The position numbers and the translations under genes were made by a program. A DNA stretch of 64,000 nucleotides, from positions 496,001 to 560,000 of the forward strand of contig NZ_CP118733.1 in the NCBI RefSeq assembly GCF_032594915.1, in the 5' to 3' direction. The number at the start of each line of letters is the position of its first letter. The stretch's first letter is position 1. Shown here in pieces: positions 18,862 through 28,200 of this stretch. The DNA comes from Streptococcus sp. 29896 (lineage in GTDB: Bacteria > Bacillota > Bacilli > Lactobacillales > Streptococcaceae). Under the pieces are notes generated by a model. That model saw only the letters and a list, made by a program, of their open reading frames with translations, was not told where the DNA came from and made no database searches.

Positions 18862-18946
18862 CCCTCGCCTAGAAATAAAAGAGCGAGGAATAACGTGAAA
18901 AAGCCTATTGCATCAACGTTTCTACGTTATGCAATAGGCTTTTTTC
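18862..18946 (+). terminator. second and third hairpins after hup, the last a very strong terminator
   Basis: CCTCGC/GCGAGG (about 18863-18888) forms a small hairpin with an A-rich loop. It is followed by a long one: AAAAAGCCTATTGCAT pairs with ATGCAATAGGCTTTTT (18898-18944), extended inward by AACG/CGTT. The T tract after the long stem makes it the effective stop. The CTCGC-A-rich-GCGAG module resembles hairpins after dnaX. Confidence 0.75.
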
Positions 18947-19017
18947 TGTGTTTTGGGGCTCCCAGAGTCTGCGGAGTGAAATAGAGCAAAAGCATTTTGC
19001 ACGAAAGAGTCAAGAAA

Positions 19018-19042
19018 AGCGTATCAAAATTTGACACGCTCT
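19018..19042 (-). terminator. terminator of the yjzC-like gene
   Basis: Read on the minus strand, AGCGTGTCA pairs with TGATACGCT (one G-U) and runs into TTTTCTT, five bases after the minus-strand stop codon. Confidence 0.65.
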
Positions 19043-19046
19043 GTAG

Positions 19047-19214
19047 CTATTGTTTGACCCAGTTTCGACCAGGTTCTTGAGTAGGTGGTAAACGATCACC
19101 TTTGTCGATGTGTACCACACGTCCGCCAGAAACTTGTCCACCACGAGGACCAACTTCTTGATATGTCCCTGCAGGTTGATTGTCAGTTCCTGGTTTGATT
19201 AGGTTTTTACTCAT
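19047..19214 (-). CDS. YjzC family protein
   Basis: A 55-residue protein that I recognise as the YjzC family, with the conserved cores YQEVGPRGGQV and GDRLPPTQEPGRNW. It is small, soluble and of unknown function. The ATG at 19214 is preceded by GGAAAGGAG; the longer frame to 19247 has no ribosome site. It stands alone, convergent with hup. Confidence 0.78.
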   Translation of the reverse strand: MSKNLIKPGTDNQPAGTYQEVGPRGGQVSGGRVVHIDKGDRLPPTQEPGRNWVKQ

Positions 19215-19431
19215 ATCGTTTTCTCCTTTCCTTAATACTTGACGCACAGGAGAAAATCACTTAATTTGGTAGTTAAAGTTGGATTTATTTTCCTGATTGT
19301 CATAGGTATATTATAACAAAGTTCACTATATATAGTGTTACAAAAGTATTTCTATACTATATCTAGTTGTTTTCATATTCAAGAAGAAAAATAAAGATAA
19401 ACTGATTTATAAATTTTGATTGATTTGGATG

Positions 19432-19460
19432 ATTGAGTACAATTAATATTGTGACTCAAT
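19432..19460. repeat. operator-like inverted repeat
   Basis: ATTGAGTACAAT and ATTGTGACTCAAT are complementary except for one extra base and are centred on TAAT. It ends 17 bp upstream of the 27-codon ORF at 19478, a position fitting a regulator site. The regulator is not identifiable. Confidence 0.4.
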
Positions 19461-19477
19461 AGATGGAATAATATATT

Positions 19478-19561
19478 ATGCAAAATCCTCTAAAAAGTAT
19501 TGATTTTTTTGTTTTATCAGGAATTATTCGTACAACAAAAAAACCAGCCTTGGTGGGCTGA
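19478..19561 (+). CDS. possible 27-residue peptide ORF
   Basis: The frame reads MQNPLKSIDFFVLSGI and then IRTTKKPALVG. A weak GATGGA lies 12 bases upstream of the ATG. The stop codon TGA falls inside a terminator-like hairpin (CAGCC/GGCTG then ATTTTT), so a short transcript would end exactly with the ORF. It resembles no peptide family I know. Chance occurrence is quite possible; the evidence is its position between an inverted repeat and a terminator. Confidence 0.25.
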   Translation: MQNPLKSIDFFVLSGIIRTTKKPALVG

Positions 19562-19565
19562 TTTT
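19545..19565 (+). terminator. terminator-like hairpin
   Basis: CAGCC pairs with GGCTG around TTGGTG and is followed by ATTTTT. It is one of four similar CAGCC...GGCTGATTTT hairpins in the window. Confidence 0.5.
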
Positions 19566-19685
19566 TAAGGAGATTTATGAAAAATTTTAGGATATACTTA
19601 CAGTATAACCGAATTTTCAGAATATTCATCGGTCTTTAGACCTATTTTGAAAAAAATGCTATACTATCAACTAGGAGGAAATGGC

Positions 19686-20150
19686 ATGATTCGTTTAGCT
19701 AGGCAAGCTGATATTCCAGTATTAATCAATCTCTTGCAAGATATTTTACAGGTCCATCATCAGGAGCGGCCGGATATTTTTAGAAGCTCAGGGCAAAAAT
19801 TTTCTGAGGATGACTTAAAGGCGCTTTTGGACAATCCAGCTAAGCCGATTTTTGTTTATGAAGTGGACGGTCAAGTGGTTGGCCATCTATTTTGTGAGCT
19901 TAGGACTGCGACAGGTGATGTTTTGGAACCAGTCAAAACCCTCTTCATAGATGATTTGTGTGTGGCCAGTGCTGCGCGTGGTCAAAAAATCGGTGAGCAA
20001 TTCTATGACTTTGCCCTTTCCTATGCCAAGGAGCAAGGTTGTCACAACCTAACATTGGACGTATGGGCTGACAATTCGGGAGCCGTTCGATTTTATGAAC
20101 GCTTGGGTATGAAGCCGCAAAAGTTCCGCATGGAGCAAATAATCGACTAA
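19686..20150 (+). CDS. GNAT family N-acetyltransferase
   Basis: A 154-residue Gcn5-related acetyltransferase, with LFIDDLCVASAARGQKIGEQ forming the acetyl-CoA-binding region and LDVWADNSGAVRFYERLGM the C-terminal motif. The acceptor substrate is unknown. An extended -10 (TGCTATACT, 19657-19665) lies between the first in-frame ATG (19647) and the ATG at 19686. AGGAGG stands seven bases before 19686, which settles the start. It is convergent with mvaA over a shared terminator. Confidence 0.88.
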   Translation: MIRLARQADIPVLINLLQDILQVHHQERPDIFRSSGQKFSEDDLKALLDNPAKPIFVYEVDGQVVGHLFCELRTATGDVLEPVKTLFIDDLCVASAARGQKIGEQFYDFALSYAKEQGCHNLTLDVWADNSGAVRFYERLGMKPQKFRMEQIID

Positions 20151-20174
20151 AAAAAGAGGCTATCCCTCTTTTTT
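20150..20174. terminator. bidirectional terminator between acetyltransferase gene and mvaA
   Basis: AAAAAAGAGG pairs with CCTCTTTTTT around a short loop. It overlaps both convergent stop codons. Confidence 0.75.
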
Positions 20175-21431
20175 ATGTTGTCTCAAAGTTGCCAATAGTT
20201 TCTGTGCAGTTTCTAGGTTGCTGTGTTTTTCTTTGCGCAGGAGTTGGGCCAGTTGATCCACTTCTTGTTCCTCAGCACCAGCAAGGAGGGCTAGGGATTT
20301 GGCATGGAGTTTCATATGACCTGCCTGAATACCAGAAGTGACCAAGGCTCGCAGGGCCGCAAAGTTTTGACAGAGACCGACAGAAGCGATGATGGAGGCT
20401 AGTTGGCGAGCCTTGGGCTGGTTGAGCAGGTCAAAAGCAACAGCCACCTTGGGATTGAGCCCAATCGAGCCACCGACCGAAGCAATCGGAAGGGGCAGGG
20501 TGATGGAGCCGACCAAGTGCTCCCCATCAATAGACCAAGTAGAGAGTCCCTTGTACTGTCCATCACGGCTGGCATAAGCATGAGCACCGGCCTCAACCGC
20601 CCGCCAGTCATTTCCAGTCGCAAGCACCACGGCATCGATACCGTTAAAAATCCCCTTGTTATGAGTGGCAGCCCGATAAGGGTCCACCTGGGCTAGCTTG
20701 CTAGCTAGGGCAATTTTTTGAGCCGTTTCTTGGGCAATAGAGAAGCTAGTAGACAGACTGGATATGGCAAGACGACACTGGGCAGTGACTAGAGATTCGG
20801 TTGCATAGTTGGACAAAATTCCCATCAAGGCTTGTCCTTGACTGAGTTCTTCCAAATCATCCTTAATGGCTTCAAGCATGTTATTAAGAATATTAGCACC
20901 CATGGCTTCTTGGACATCCACCTGAAGATAGACAATCAAAAACTCATCCTTACTTTCCACAGTCAGGTCACGAGCGCCCCCTCCGCGTTTCACAATAGAT
21001 GGATGGGCTTGATTGGCAGCTTCTAAAATAGTAGCTTTCTGGTCGAGAATAGCCTGACTTGCTCGGCTATGGTCAGGAACATCAAAGAGTGCCACCTGTC
21101 CAATCATGATACGGTTGTGGATGGTGGTGGTAAAACCGCCAGAACGAGCGATGATTTTGGCGCCGAAAGAAGCAGCGGCAACCACAGAAGGTTCTTCTGT
21201 CACCATAGGAACAGAGAAAACCTGGTCATCGACAAGTAATTCAGGCAGAACCGAGAAGGGCAGGGAAAAGGTTCCCAGATGGTTCTCCGCCATCTTACCT
21301 GCAATGGATTCAGGAAGATTGGTGTCATGATGAAGAATGTCCAAGCTCGTTTCTGACAGAGGTTTGTTTTGGTGGAGGATGTCAATGCGCTCTTGGCGTG
21401 ATTTTTTATAGAATCCTGAGAAGTGTGCCAT
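20160..21431 (-). CDS. mvaA: hydroxymethylglutaryl-CoA reductase, class II
   Basis: A 423-residue bacterial-type (class II) HMG-CoA reductase making mevalonate for isoprenoid synthesis. Visible motifs are AENHLGTFSLPF (catalytic Glu region), QEAMGANILNNM (cofactor-binding), ATHNKGIFNGIDAV (catalytic Lys), ATGNDWRAVEAGAHAYA, and GHMKLHAKSLA with the C-terminal catalytic histidine. It follows mvaS, but a terminator hairpin lies in the 67-bp gap, so its level may be set below that of mvaS. RBS GAGGAAA. Confidence 0.95.
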   Translation of the reverse strand: MAHFSGFYKKSRQERIDILHQNKPLSETSLDILHHDTNLPESIAGKMAENHLGTFSLPFSVLPELLVDDQVFSVPMVTEEPSVVAAASFGAKIIARSGGFTTTIHNRIMIGQVALFDVPDHSRASQAILDQKATILEAANQAHPSIVKRGGGARDLTVESKDEFLIVYLQVDVQEAMGANILNNMLEAIKDDLEELSQGQALMGILSNYATESLVTAQCRLAISSLSTSFSIAQETAQKIALASKLAQVDPYRAATHNKGIFNGIDAVVLATGNDWRAVEAGAHAYASRDGQYKGLSTWSIDGEHLVGSITLPLPIASVGGSIGLNPKVAVAFDLLNQPKARQLASIIASVGLCQNFAALRALVTSGIQAGHMKLHAKSLALLAGAEEQEVDQLAQLLRKEKHSNLETAQKLLATLRQHKKEG

Positions 21432-21454
21432 GGTTTCCTCTTTCTAATTTCTAA

Positions 21455-21490
21455 CGAAAAGCGCCCTTGGTGAGAGCCAAAGGGCGCCGT
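21455..21490 (-). terminator. hairpin/terminator between mvaS and mvaA
   Basis: On the minus strand GGCGCCCTTTGG pairs with CCAAGGGCGC (small bulge) and runs into TTTTCGTT. It stands inside the mevalonate gene set and could attenuate transcription into mvaA. Confidence 0.6.
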
Positions 21491-21498
21491 TTTGGCTT

Positions 21499-22653
21499 TT
21501 ATTTACGATAAATCCGTTTGTGTTTGTCTACTTGAATGAGGGCAAAGGGTTTTGGATCTTCTGGAAGGTCAACTGATGTACCTGTCTCGTCCAAGTTGAT
21601 TTCTTGGAAGAAGATTTGTTCATATTCTTCCATACTGATTTTGGTCCGTTGGTTGAGGCTTTCTAAGCGATTTTGGTCCAATTGTTTCTGGTATCCTTCA
21701 ACAAGGGAACCGCTGAAGATTTCACAGACAGCACCGCTACCATAGCTATAAAAGAGGATTTGATCCCCTGCCTCGAGCGCTCTGCTATTTTCCAAAAGGG
21801 AAAGGAGAGAGAGGAAGATGGAGCCTGTGTAGATATTGCCGACAACCTTGTTATAGACGATGGCTTCTTGGAAGCGCTCTGTCAAGCGGTTGAGGGTTTC
21901 TTCATTTTTAGCGATGGCTTGCAAACCTTTGAGACCTTGCTTGGAGAAGGGGATGTGCAAGCACATGGCTGCAAAATCTTCAAGCGACTGACCTGTTTTT
22001 TTCTGGTAATAATCAAAGGTTGTGGTCAAGCAGTCGGTGTATTGGATTGTAGAGAAGCGACCATCAACGCGAGGGTACTTGTCATAGTTTGGTCGCCAGA
22101 AGTCATAAATGTCGCGAGTCTGGCAAACATTGTCATTATTGAGGACCATGATGCGTGGGTTAGCAGTGACCAACATGGCAACTGCGCCAGCACCTTGAGT
22201 TGGCTCACCACCTGACTCTAATCCATACTTGGCGATATCACTGGCAATCACCAAGACTTTTGAATCAGGAAATTGAGCGATGTGGCTCTTGGCTAAACTG
22301 AGTCCAGCTGTAGCTCCGTAGCAGGCTTCCTTCATCTCGATGGAGCGAGCAAAGGGCTGGATGCCTAATAAACCATGAATAGATACAGCAGCGGCCTTAC
22401 TCTGGTCTACGCTTGACTCAGTTCCGACGATGACCATGTCAATGGTCTGTTTGTCTTCTTCTGTCAAGATAGCTGCAGCAGCTTGAGCGCCGAGGGAGAC
22501 AATGTCTTGCGTGACGGGTGCAACAGCCATCTCTGACTGGAGAAGTCCGATTTTATATTTATTGGGATCAATGTTGCGGGCTAGGGCTAAATCAGCCAAA
22601 TCTAAAACAAAATCTGGCGCCGCAAAGCCGATTTTATCAATACCGATGTTCAT
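21499..22653 (-). CDS. mvaS: hydroxymethylglutaryl-CoA synthase
   Basis: A 384-residue enzyme condensing acetyl-CoA with acetoacetyl-CoA. The catalytic cysteine is in MKEACYGATAGL, the general-base glutamate in VGTESSVDQSKA and the histidine in CLHIPFSKQGLKG, so the active site is complete. The ATG at 22653 has a GGAAGGAA site; the longer frame to 22689 overlaps the upstream thiolase end and is not used. It is second in the thl-mvaS-mvaA series. Confidence 0.95.
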   Translation of the reverse strand: MNIGIDKIGFAAPDFVLDLADLALARNIDPNKYKIGLLQSEMAVAPVTQDIVSLGAQAAAAILTEEDKQTIDMVIVGTESSVDQSKAAAVSIHGLLGIQPFARSIEMKEACYGATAGLSLAKSHIAQFPDSKVLVIASDIAKYGLESGGEPTQGAGAVAMLVTANPRIMVLNNDNVCQTRDIYDFWRPNYDKYPRVDGRFSTIQYTDCLTTTFDYYQKKTGQSLEDFAAMCLHIPFSKQGLKGLQAIAKNEETLNRLTERFQEAIVYNKVVGNIYTGSIFLSLLSLLENSRALEAGDQILFYSYGSGAVCEIFSGSLVEGYQKQLDQNRLESLNQRTKISMEEYEQIFFQEINLDETGTSVDLPEDPKPFALIQVDKHKRIYRK

Positions 22654-22681
22654 AAGTGTTCCTTCCAACCTATTCCTTGTT

Positions 22682-23857
22682 TTATGCATGAGAAATAATG
22701 AGGCTTATTCCTTGACCGCCTCCGATACAGAGGGCACAGAGGCCCAGCTTTTTATCTTGTTTGTTGAGTTCATGGATGAGGCTAACCAAGATTCGACTGC
22801 CGCTAGCTCCAATCGGGTGGCCCAAAGCGATGGCACCGCCGTTGACATTGACCTTGGAAGGGTCAGCTCCTAATTGTTCGACAACTGGAATGGATTGGGC
22901 TGCGAATGCCTCATTTAGTTCAAATAAATCAATATCTTCTACAGTTTTGCCAATCTTTTGAAGCGCCTTTTTACTTGCAGTAACTGGTCCCATTCCCATG
23001 AGGGCAGGATCTAGACCGCTTGTAGCATAACTTTCGATATAGGCCAGAGGCATGAGGTTTAGCTCATTAGCCTTTTCCTCAGACATGAGAATGAGGACTG
23101 CACAGCCATCATTGATACCAGAAGCATTGGCAGCTGTAACCGTTCCATCTTTTTTGAAGGCAGGTCGTAAGGTCGCCAGTTTTTCAAGTGGTGTTAGTCG
23201 AGGATACTCATCCTTATCAAAAATACTTTCGCCCTTTCGACTCTTCAGCTTTATTGGTACAATCTCATCGATAAAGCGTCCTTCAGCAATAGCTTTTGCA
23301 GCTTTTTCTTGACTAGAGTATGCAAAGGCGTCTTGGGCTTCACGACTGATTTGATAGCGTTCAGCCACATTTTCAGCTGTAATGCCCATGTGATAGTCGT
23401 TGAAAGCATCTGTCAAACCATCTGTCAACATGGAATCTTCTAAAGTAATATGGCCAAACTTACTTCCAAATCGGCTGGATTTGGAGAGATAGGCAGCTTG
23501 GCTCATGATTTCGATGCCTCCAGCAACAACGACATCATTGTCACCAAGCATGATGGATTGGGCAGCCAGGAGGACTGACTTGAGACCTGATCCGCAAACT
23601 TTATTGACACAGTAAGCGGAGGTGGTTTCTGGAAGTCCAGCCTTTAGGGCGATTTGACGGGCAATATTTTGTCCATGCCCAGCAGAAAGGACATTGCCGA
23701 AAATGACTTCGTCAATGTCTTCTTTTGGTATGTGTTTGGTACTGAGTGCGTGTTCAAGGACTTGTGCACCTAAATCGGCGATGGCAATGTCCTTGAGACT
23801 GCCTCCAAAACTACCGATTGCAGATCGGTAGGCTGAGACGATAGCAACTTTTTTCAT
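22682..23857 (-). CDS. acetyl-CoA C-acetyltransferase (thiolase)
   Basis: A 391-residue thiolase supplying acetoacetyl-CoA to HMG-CoA synthase. The nucleophilic cysteine lies in [11 protein letters not shown], the catalytic histidine in [14 protein letters not shown], and the second cysteine in [10 protein letters not shown] at the C terminus. The ATG at 23857 follows TTAGGAGT; the upstream extension to 23908 has no ribosome site. First gene of the upper mevalonate series, 28 bp from mvaS. Confidence 0.94.
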   Translation of the reverse strand: MKKVAIVSAYRSAIGSFGGSLKDIAIADLGAQVLEHALSTKHIPKEDIDEVIFGNVLSAGHGQNIARQIALKAGLPETTSAYCVNKVCGSGLKSVLLAAQSIMLGDNDVVVAGGIEIMSQAAYLSKSSRFGSKFGHITLEDSMLTDGLTDAFNDYHMGITAENVAERYQISREAQDAFAYSSQEKAAKAIAEGRFIDEIVPIKLKSRKGESIFDKDEYPRLTPLEKLATLRPAFKKDGTVTAANASGINDGCAVLILMSEEKANELNLMPLAYIESYATSGLDPALMGMGPVTASKKALQKIGKTVEDIDLFELNEAFAAQSIPVVEQLGADPSKVNVNGGAIALGHPIGASGSRILVSLIHELNKQDKKLGLCALCIGGGQGISLIISHA

Positions 23858-23940
23858 GGGTACTCCTAACAATAGACTAGGAAATATTTCCAAATTTCTT
23901 TCATTCATTATACCATTTTTTTGGCAAAAACAAGGAAATA

Positions 23941-23964
23941 AAAATCAGTCTCAGGGCTGATTTT
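23941..23964. terminator. terminator-like hairpin upstream of gpmA
   Basis: AAAATCAGTC pairs with GGCTGATTTT (one G-U) around TCAG. It lies in the divergent spacer between the thiolase and gpmA genes, where neither gene obviously needs it. Same family as hairpins at 19545, 44488 and 62417. Confidence 0.45.
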
Positions 23965-24081
23965 GGCGGTAAGGACATGTAAGCGTAATCAGAAATGGGA
24001 AAGACTAGCCTTTTTCCTGAAATTCGTGTAAAATAGAAGGGTAACAGAGGGAAACCTCAAAATAAAAAGGAGAATCCATTA

Positions 24082-24768
24082 ATGGTAAAATTGGTTTTTG
24101 CTCGCCACGGTGAGTCTGAATGGAACAAAGCTAACCTTTTCACTGGTTGGGCTGATGTTGATTTGTCTGACAAAGGTACTCAACAAGCAATCGACGCTGG
24201 TCTTTTGATCAAAGAAGCTGGTATCGAGTTTGACCTTGCTTTCACATCAGTATTGAAACGTGCGATTAAAACAACTAACTTGGCACTTGAGTCTGCGGAC
24301 CAATTGTGGGTACCAGTTGAAAAATCATGGCGTTTGAACGAGCGTCACTACGGTGGTTTGACAGGTAAAAACAAGGCAGAAGCTGCAGAACAATTCGGTG
24401 ATGAGCAAGTTCACATCTGGCGTCGTTCATACGATGTATTGCCTCCAGATATGGCAAAAGACGATGAGCACTCAGCACATACTGACCGTCGTTATGCTCA
24501 CCTTGACTCAGCAGTTATTCCAGATGCTGAAAACTTGAAAGTAACGCTTGAGCGCGCTCTTCCATTCTGGGAAGATAAAATTGCTCCAGCTTTGAAAGAC
24601 GGCAAAAACGTATTCGTAGGTGCACACGGTAACTCAATCCGTGCCCTTGTAAAACACATCAAAGGCTTGTCTGATGACGAAATCATGGATGTGGAAATTC
24701 CAAACTTCCCACCACTTGTTTTCGAATTGGATGAAAACTTGAACATTGTAAAAGAATATTACCTATAA
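24082..24768 (+). CDS. gpmA: 2,3-bisphosphoglycerate-dependent phosphoglycerate mutase
   Basis: A 228-residue glycolytic enzyme interconverting 3- and 2-phosphoglycerate. The phosphohistidine motif [10 protein letters not shown] is at the N terminus, with [13 protein letters not shown] and [10 protein letters not shown] supplying the other active-site residues. Codon use is strongly biased to the optimal set seen in highly expressed genes (as in hup). AAGGAGA precedes the ATG and a strong terminator follows, so it is monocistronic. Confidence 0.97.
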   Translation: MVKLVFARHGESEWNKANLFTGWADVDLSDKGTQQAIDAGLLIKEAGIEFDLAFTSVLKRAIKTTNLALESADQLWVPVEKSWRLNERHYGGLTGKNKAEAAEQFGDEQVHIWRRSYDVLPPDMAKDDEHSAHTDRRYAHLDSAVIPDAENLKVTLERALPFWEDKIAPALKDGKNVFVGAHGNSIRALVKHIKGLSDDEIMDVEIPNFPPLVFELDENLNIVKEYYL

Positions 24769-24778
24769 TATTGTGAGC

Positions 24779-24808
24779 AAAACACCTGAGCTTTCCTCAG
24801 GTGTTTTT
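24779..24808 (+). terminator. gpmA terminator
   Basis: AAAACACCTGAG pairs with CTCAGGTGTTTT around a short loop, followed by a T run. Confidence 0.9.
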
Positions 24809-25276
24809 TAGATTTGACAAAAAGGAGAACAGTTGAGGTTAGACAAAATGGGAATTTAGTAACAGTCTTGATTGCTGACTCTTTAGTCAATCAAACACTG
24901 TGCTGTAAGATGACAGGATGTTGAAAAGTTGTTCTGGGATTTGTGCTCGCTTGCTTCATCTCCACTAGAACCTCACTTCGCTATCTCTAGGGTCGGGCTG
25001 AAACAGTTCACGGAAAGTTTTCACTCTCTTAGACTGGGCAATCATTTGCTTGGAGAATAAGAAAGTGAGGCAGTCAAGTTGTGTCAGTTTGTTTTCTGTT
25101 ACTAGAATACCTCTGTTTGTATAAGTTAATAGAGGTTTTTTACATATTTGGAAAGTTTGTTCAAAAACATGCGAAAACACTTGTAAAAAGTATATACATA
25201 TATTGAATTTATTGTCAGGATTTAGTATAGTATGATTGAGAGAATTCTACACATTTTTACAAATGAGGAGGAACAA
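24809..25276. other. intergenic region between gpmA and the GH31 surface-protein gene
   Basis: About 470 bp without a credible gene. It contains TTGATTG...CAATCAA with an inner GACT/AGTC stem (about 24869-24896) and a hairpin ACCTCT/AGAGGT followed by six T (about 25110-25142). A possible promoter for the surface protein lies just upstream of it (TTGAAT 25204, TATAGT 25226). Confidence 0.45.
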
Positions 25277-28200
25277 ATGAGTCAACATTCCAAATATCTA
25301 TTTGATAAACGCTATCGTTTTTCGATTCGGCGGCTAGCAGTTGGTGTCGCTTCTGTTGCGATTGGTTGTAGTCTCTTTGGTGGTCAGTCAGTTTTTGCAG
25401 AGACAGGCCTTGAGGGAGAAAATACAATCAGCAATCAATTATCTCCTGAGGAGGCTTCAGAAGAGTTGAAAGTGGACGAGGTTGCTGAAGAAGTCGATGA
25501 AGTAGGAACCGACAGTTCCCCAGTAGCAAATCTGGAAGGAGAAACTGGAGATGTTGCTGAAGGAACTGAAACCGTAGAATCAGAGGTGCCTGTTTTGTCC
25601 GCAGACACAAGGGTTGGTTCAGACAATTTGGCAAGTAACTCCGAAGTTGAGCGGATGGAGTTTGCTCCTGCGGCCCAGCCTGCTGCGGTTAGTCCTTCTC
25701 CGACCACAGAACTGCCTAGTCATCAAGCGGACGCTAGTTTTTCAAAACCAGCTACTGCAGTTGGTGCCATCACAGGATTGACTTTTGATAATGGTGTCGC
25801 GACCATTCGCTATCAAACAGGTGAGCAAGCCCAGGTCAGCCTCTATAACGACCATGTTTTCCGTTATTATATTGACAAAACAGGGGATTTCCAAGAGCAT
25901 CCAGCACCTAGTCGCGAAGACCGACCTGCGACCATTACGGTGAAATCCTTGGAAGCTTATCGTCAAGACTATCAGCAGGTTGGTCGGTTGTTGGAGGAGG
26001 AGCATCGCTATATTCTTGAAACAGAAAAAATCTGGATTTTCTTTGATAAGGCGACTGCCCGCATGTCTGTTTTTGACCGCCTTGCCAACAAATATGTCAC
26101 TAAGGAAGTTTTGCCAGTCCAAATCACCCCGACTCAAACCAGTCAAGTGCTGAGCCAGGATGAAAATGAGTTCTTCTTCGGTGGAGGAATGCAAAATGGT
26201 CGCTTCAGTCACAAGGGCCAAAAGATAAACATTGTAAACGAAAACAACTGGGTTGATGGCGGGGTAACTTCACCAAGTCCATTCTACTGGTCCACAAATG
26301 GCTACGGTGTTTTACGTAACACCTTCCAACGTGGTTTCTATGATTTTGGAACGGAACAGTCAGACCAGGTTGAGGCCAAGCACCTTGAAGGGCGCTTTGA
26401 TGCCTATTTCTTCATCAATAGCAGTCCAACTGCCATTATCAAAGACTACCAGGAATTGACAGGAGCACCAGTTGTTTTGCCTGAATATGCTCTTTACCTG
26501 GGACACTTAAATGCCTACAACCGAGATTACTGGGTGGAAGTCGCTGAAGGAACACGTGGCGCTATTAAACTAGGCGACAAGTGGTATCGTGAATACCAGC
26601 CACAACATTTGCCAGAAGCCGATCGGGCAAATGCAGTCAAGGAAACCTTAAATGGTGAGGGAAACAGTTATCTATTCTCAGCAAAAGCTGTTATCGATCG
26701 CTATGAAGAGCAGAATATGCCGCTTGCCTGGTTCCTGCCAAACGATGGCTATGGTGCAGGTTATGGCCAAACAGATAGTCTGGATGGCAATATTGCCAAT
26801 TTGAAAAAATTTGTGGACTATGCCAAATCAAAAGGCATTCAAGTAGGACTGTGGACCCAGTCAGATCTTGTTGATACCAATCCAAGCAAGGAAGTTGTTC
26901 TTCATCGGGATATTGACAAAGAAGTGATTGAGGCAGGAATTCGGGCCATTAAGACCGACGTTGCCTGGGTTGGTCCTGGTTATTCCTTTGGCTTGAACGG
27001 GATTGACGAAGGTGCCAAACGTATTACCCAGGGAAGTGGCGCTGAGCAGGCTCGTCCATTTATCGTCACCTTGGATGGTTGGGGGGGTACTCAGCGGAGT
27101 GCGGCCATTTGGAGTGGTGACCAGTCTGGTGGGGAATGGGAGTACATTCGTTTCCACATTCCGACCTATATTGGCTTAGGCTTGTCAGGAAATCCAAACA
27201 TTGGTTCGGATATGGATGGAATATTTGGTGGTGCAGATCCGATTATCAATGCCCGTGATTACCAATGGAAAATATTCACCTCCATCTTGATGAACATGGA
27301 TGGCTGGGGTGCGAAACCAAAAACACCATTCTCTTTTGATGATCGAACAACCGATATTAACCGTATCTCCCTCAAACAAAAATCAACCCTCATGCCTTAT
27401 GCTTATTCCTTGGGTCACGAGGCGAGGGAAACAGGGAAGCCAATCGTGCGTGCTATGTTTATAGAATTCCCTGACGAGGTCATCAACTATGGCAAGGATG
27501 TTCAGTATCAGTATATGTATGGGGCGAACTTATTAGTAGCACCTGTTTATAAGAATACAGCCATGCAGGCAAATGGCGATGACATCCGCAATAATATCTA
27601 CCTACCAGGTGGAGAGGACCAGGAGTGGATTGACTGGTATTCTGGTCAAAAATACAAGGGAGGTCAGGTCTTAAATGGCTTTGCTGCTCCGCTTTGGAAG
27701 GCTCCTGTGTTTGTCCGAAATGGAGCCATCATCCCGATGACTGATGCCAACAATCATCCAGGAGAAATTGACCGGACCAAACGTGTGATTCAATTCTATC
27801 CGCATGGGGATTCCAGCTTTACCCTCTATGAAGATGATGGTAAGAGCGTTGGTTACCAGGCGGGTCAATTGGCTAAAACAGTGATTAGCAGTCAAGCTGG
27901 TGATTCCAATGAAAAAGGCAGAGCAGTCTTGACGATTGGGGCAACAGAAGGCAGTTTCCCAGGATTTATCAAGGAAAAAACAACAGAGCTTCATGTCAAT
28001 GTTTCAGAAGATGTAGATGCTGTGACTGTTCGCGTGGGCAATCAAGATGTGACCCTGAGACGAGTAAACAGCTTAGAAGAATACGAGGCAGGTAGCGATG
28101 TATTCTACTATCATGCCAACCCATTGATGGCAACTTACAATCCAAAGAGTGCAGACATTCAAAATCTTCGGGTGGAAATGAATGACCTCTTGAAGATTAA

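Larger units (their letters stand above)
19248..19646. other. intergenic region with palindromes and one very short ORF
   Basis: A 400-bp AT-rich spacer. It holds a perfect 14-bp palindrome (CACTATATATAGTG, 19324-19337), an imperfect inverted repeat (19432-19460), a 27-codon ORF (19478-19561) and a terminator-like hairpin. No RNA gene is recognisable. Confidence 0.5.

Noticed and set aside
21673..22215. 180-residue ORF antisense to mvaS
   Set aside because: It is a shadow of the real coding frame, without a ribosome site or family resemblance.
24965..25180. 71-residue minus-strand ORF between gpmA and the GH31 gene
   Set aside because: It has no ribosome site, no recognisable domain and covers a terminator-like hairpin. 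Judged a chance ORF.
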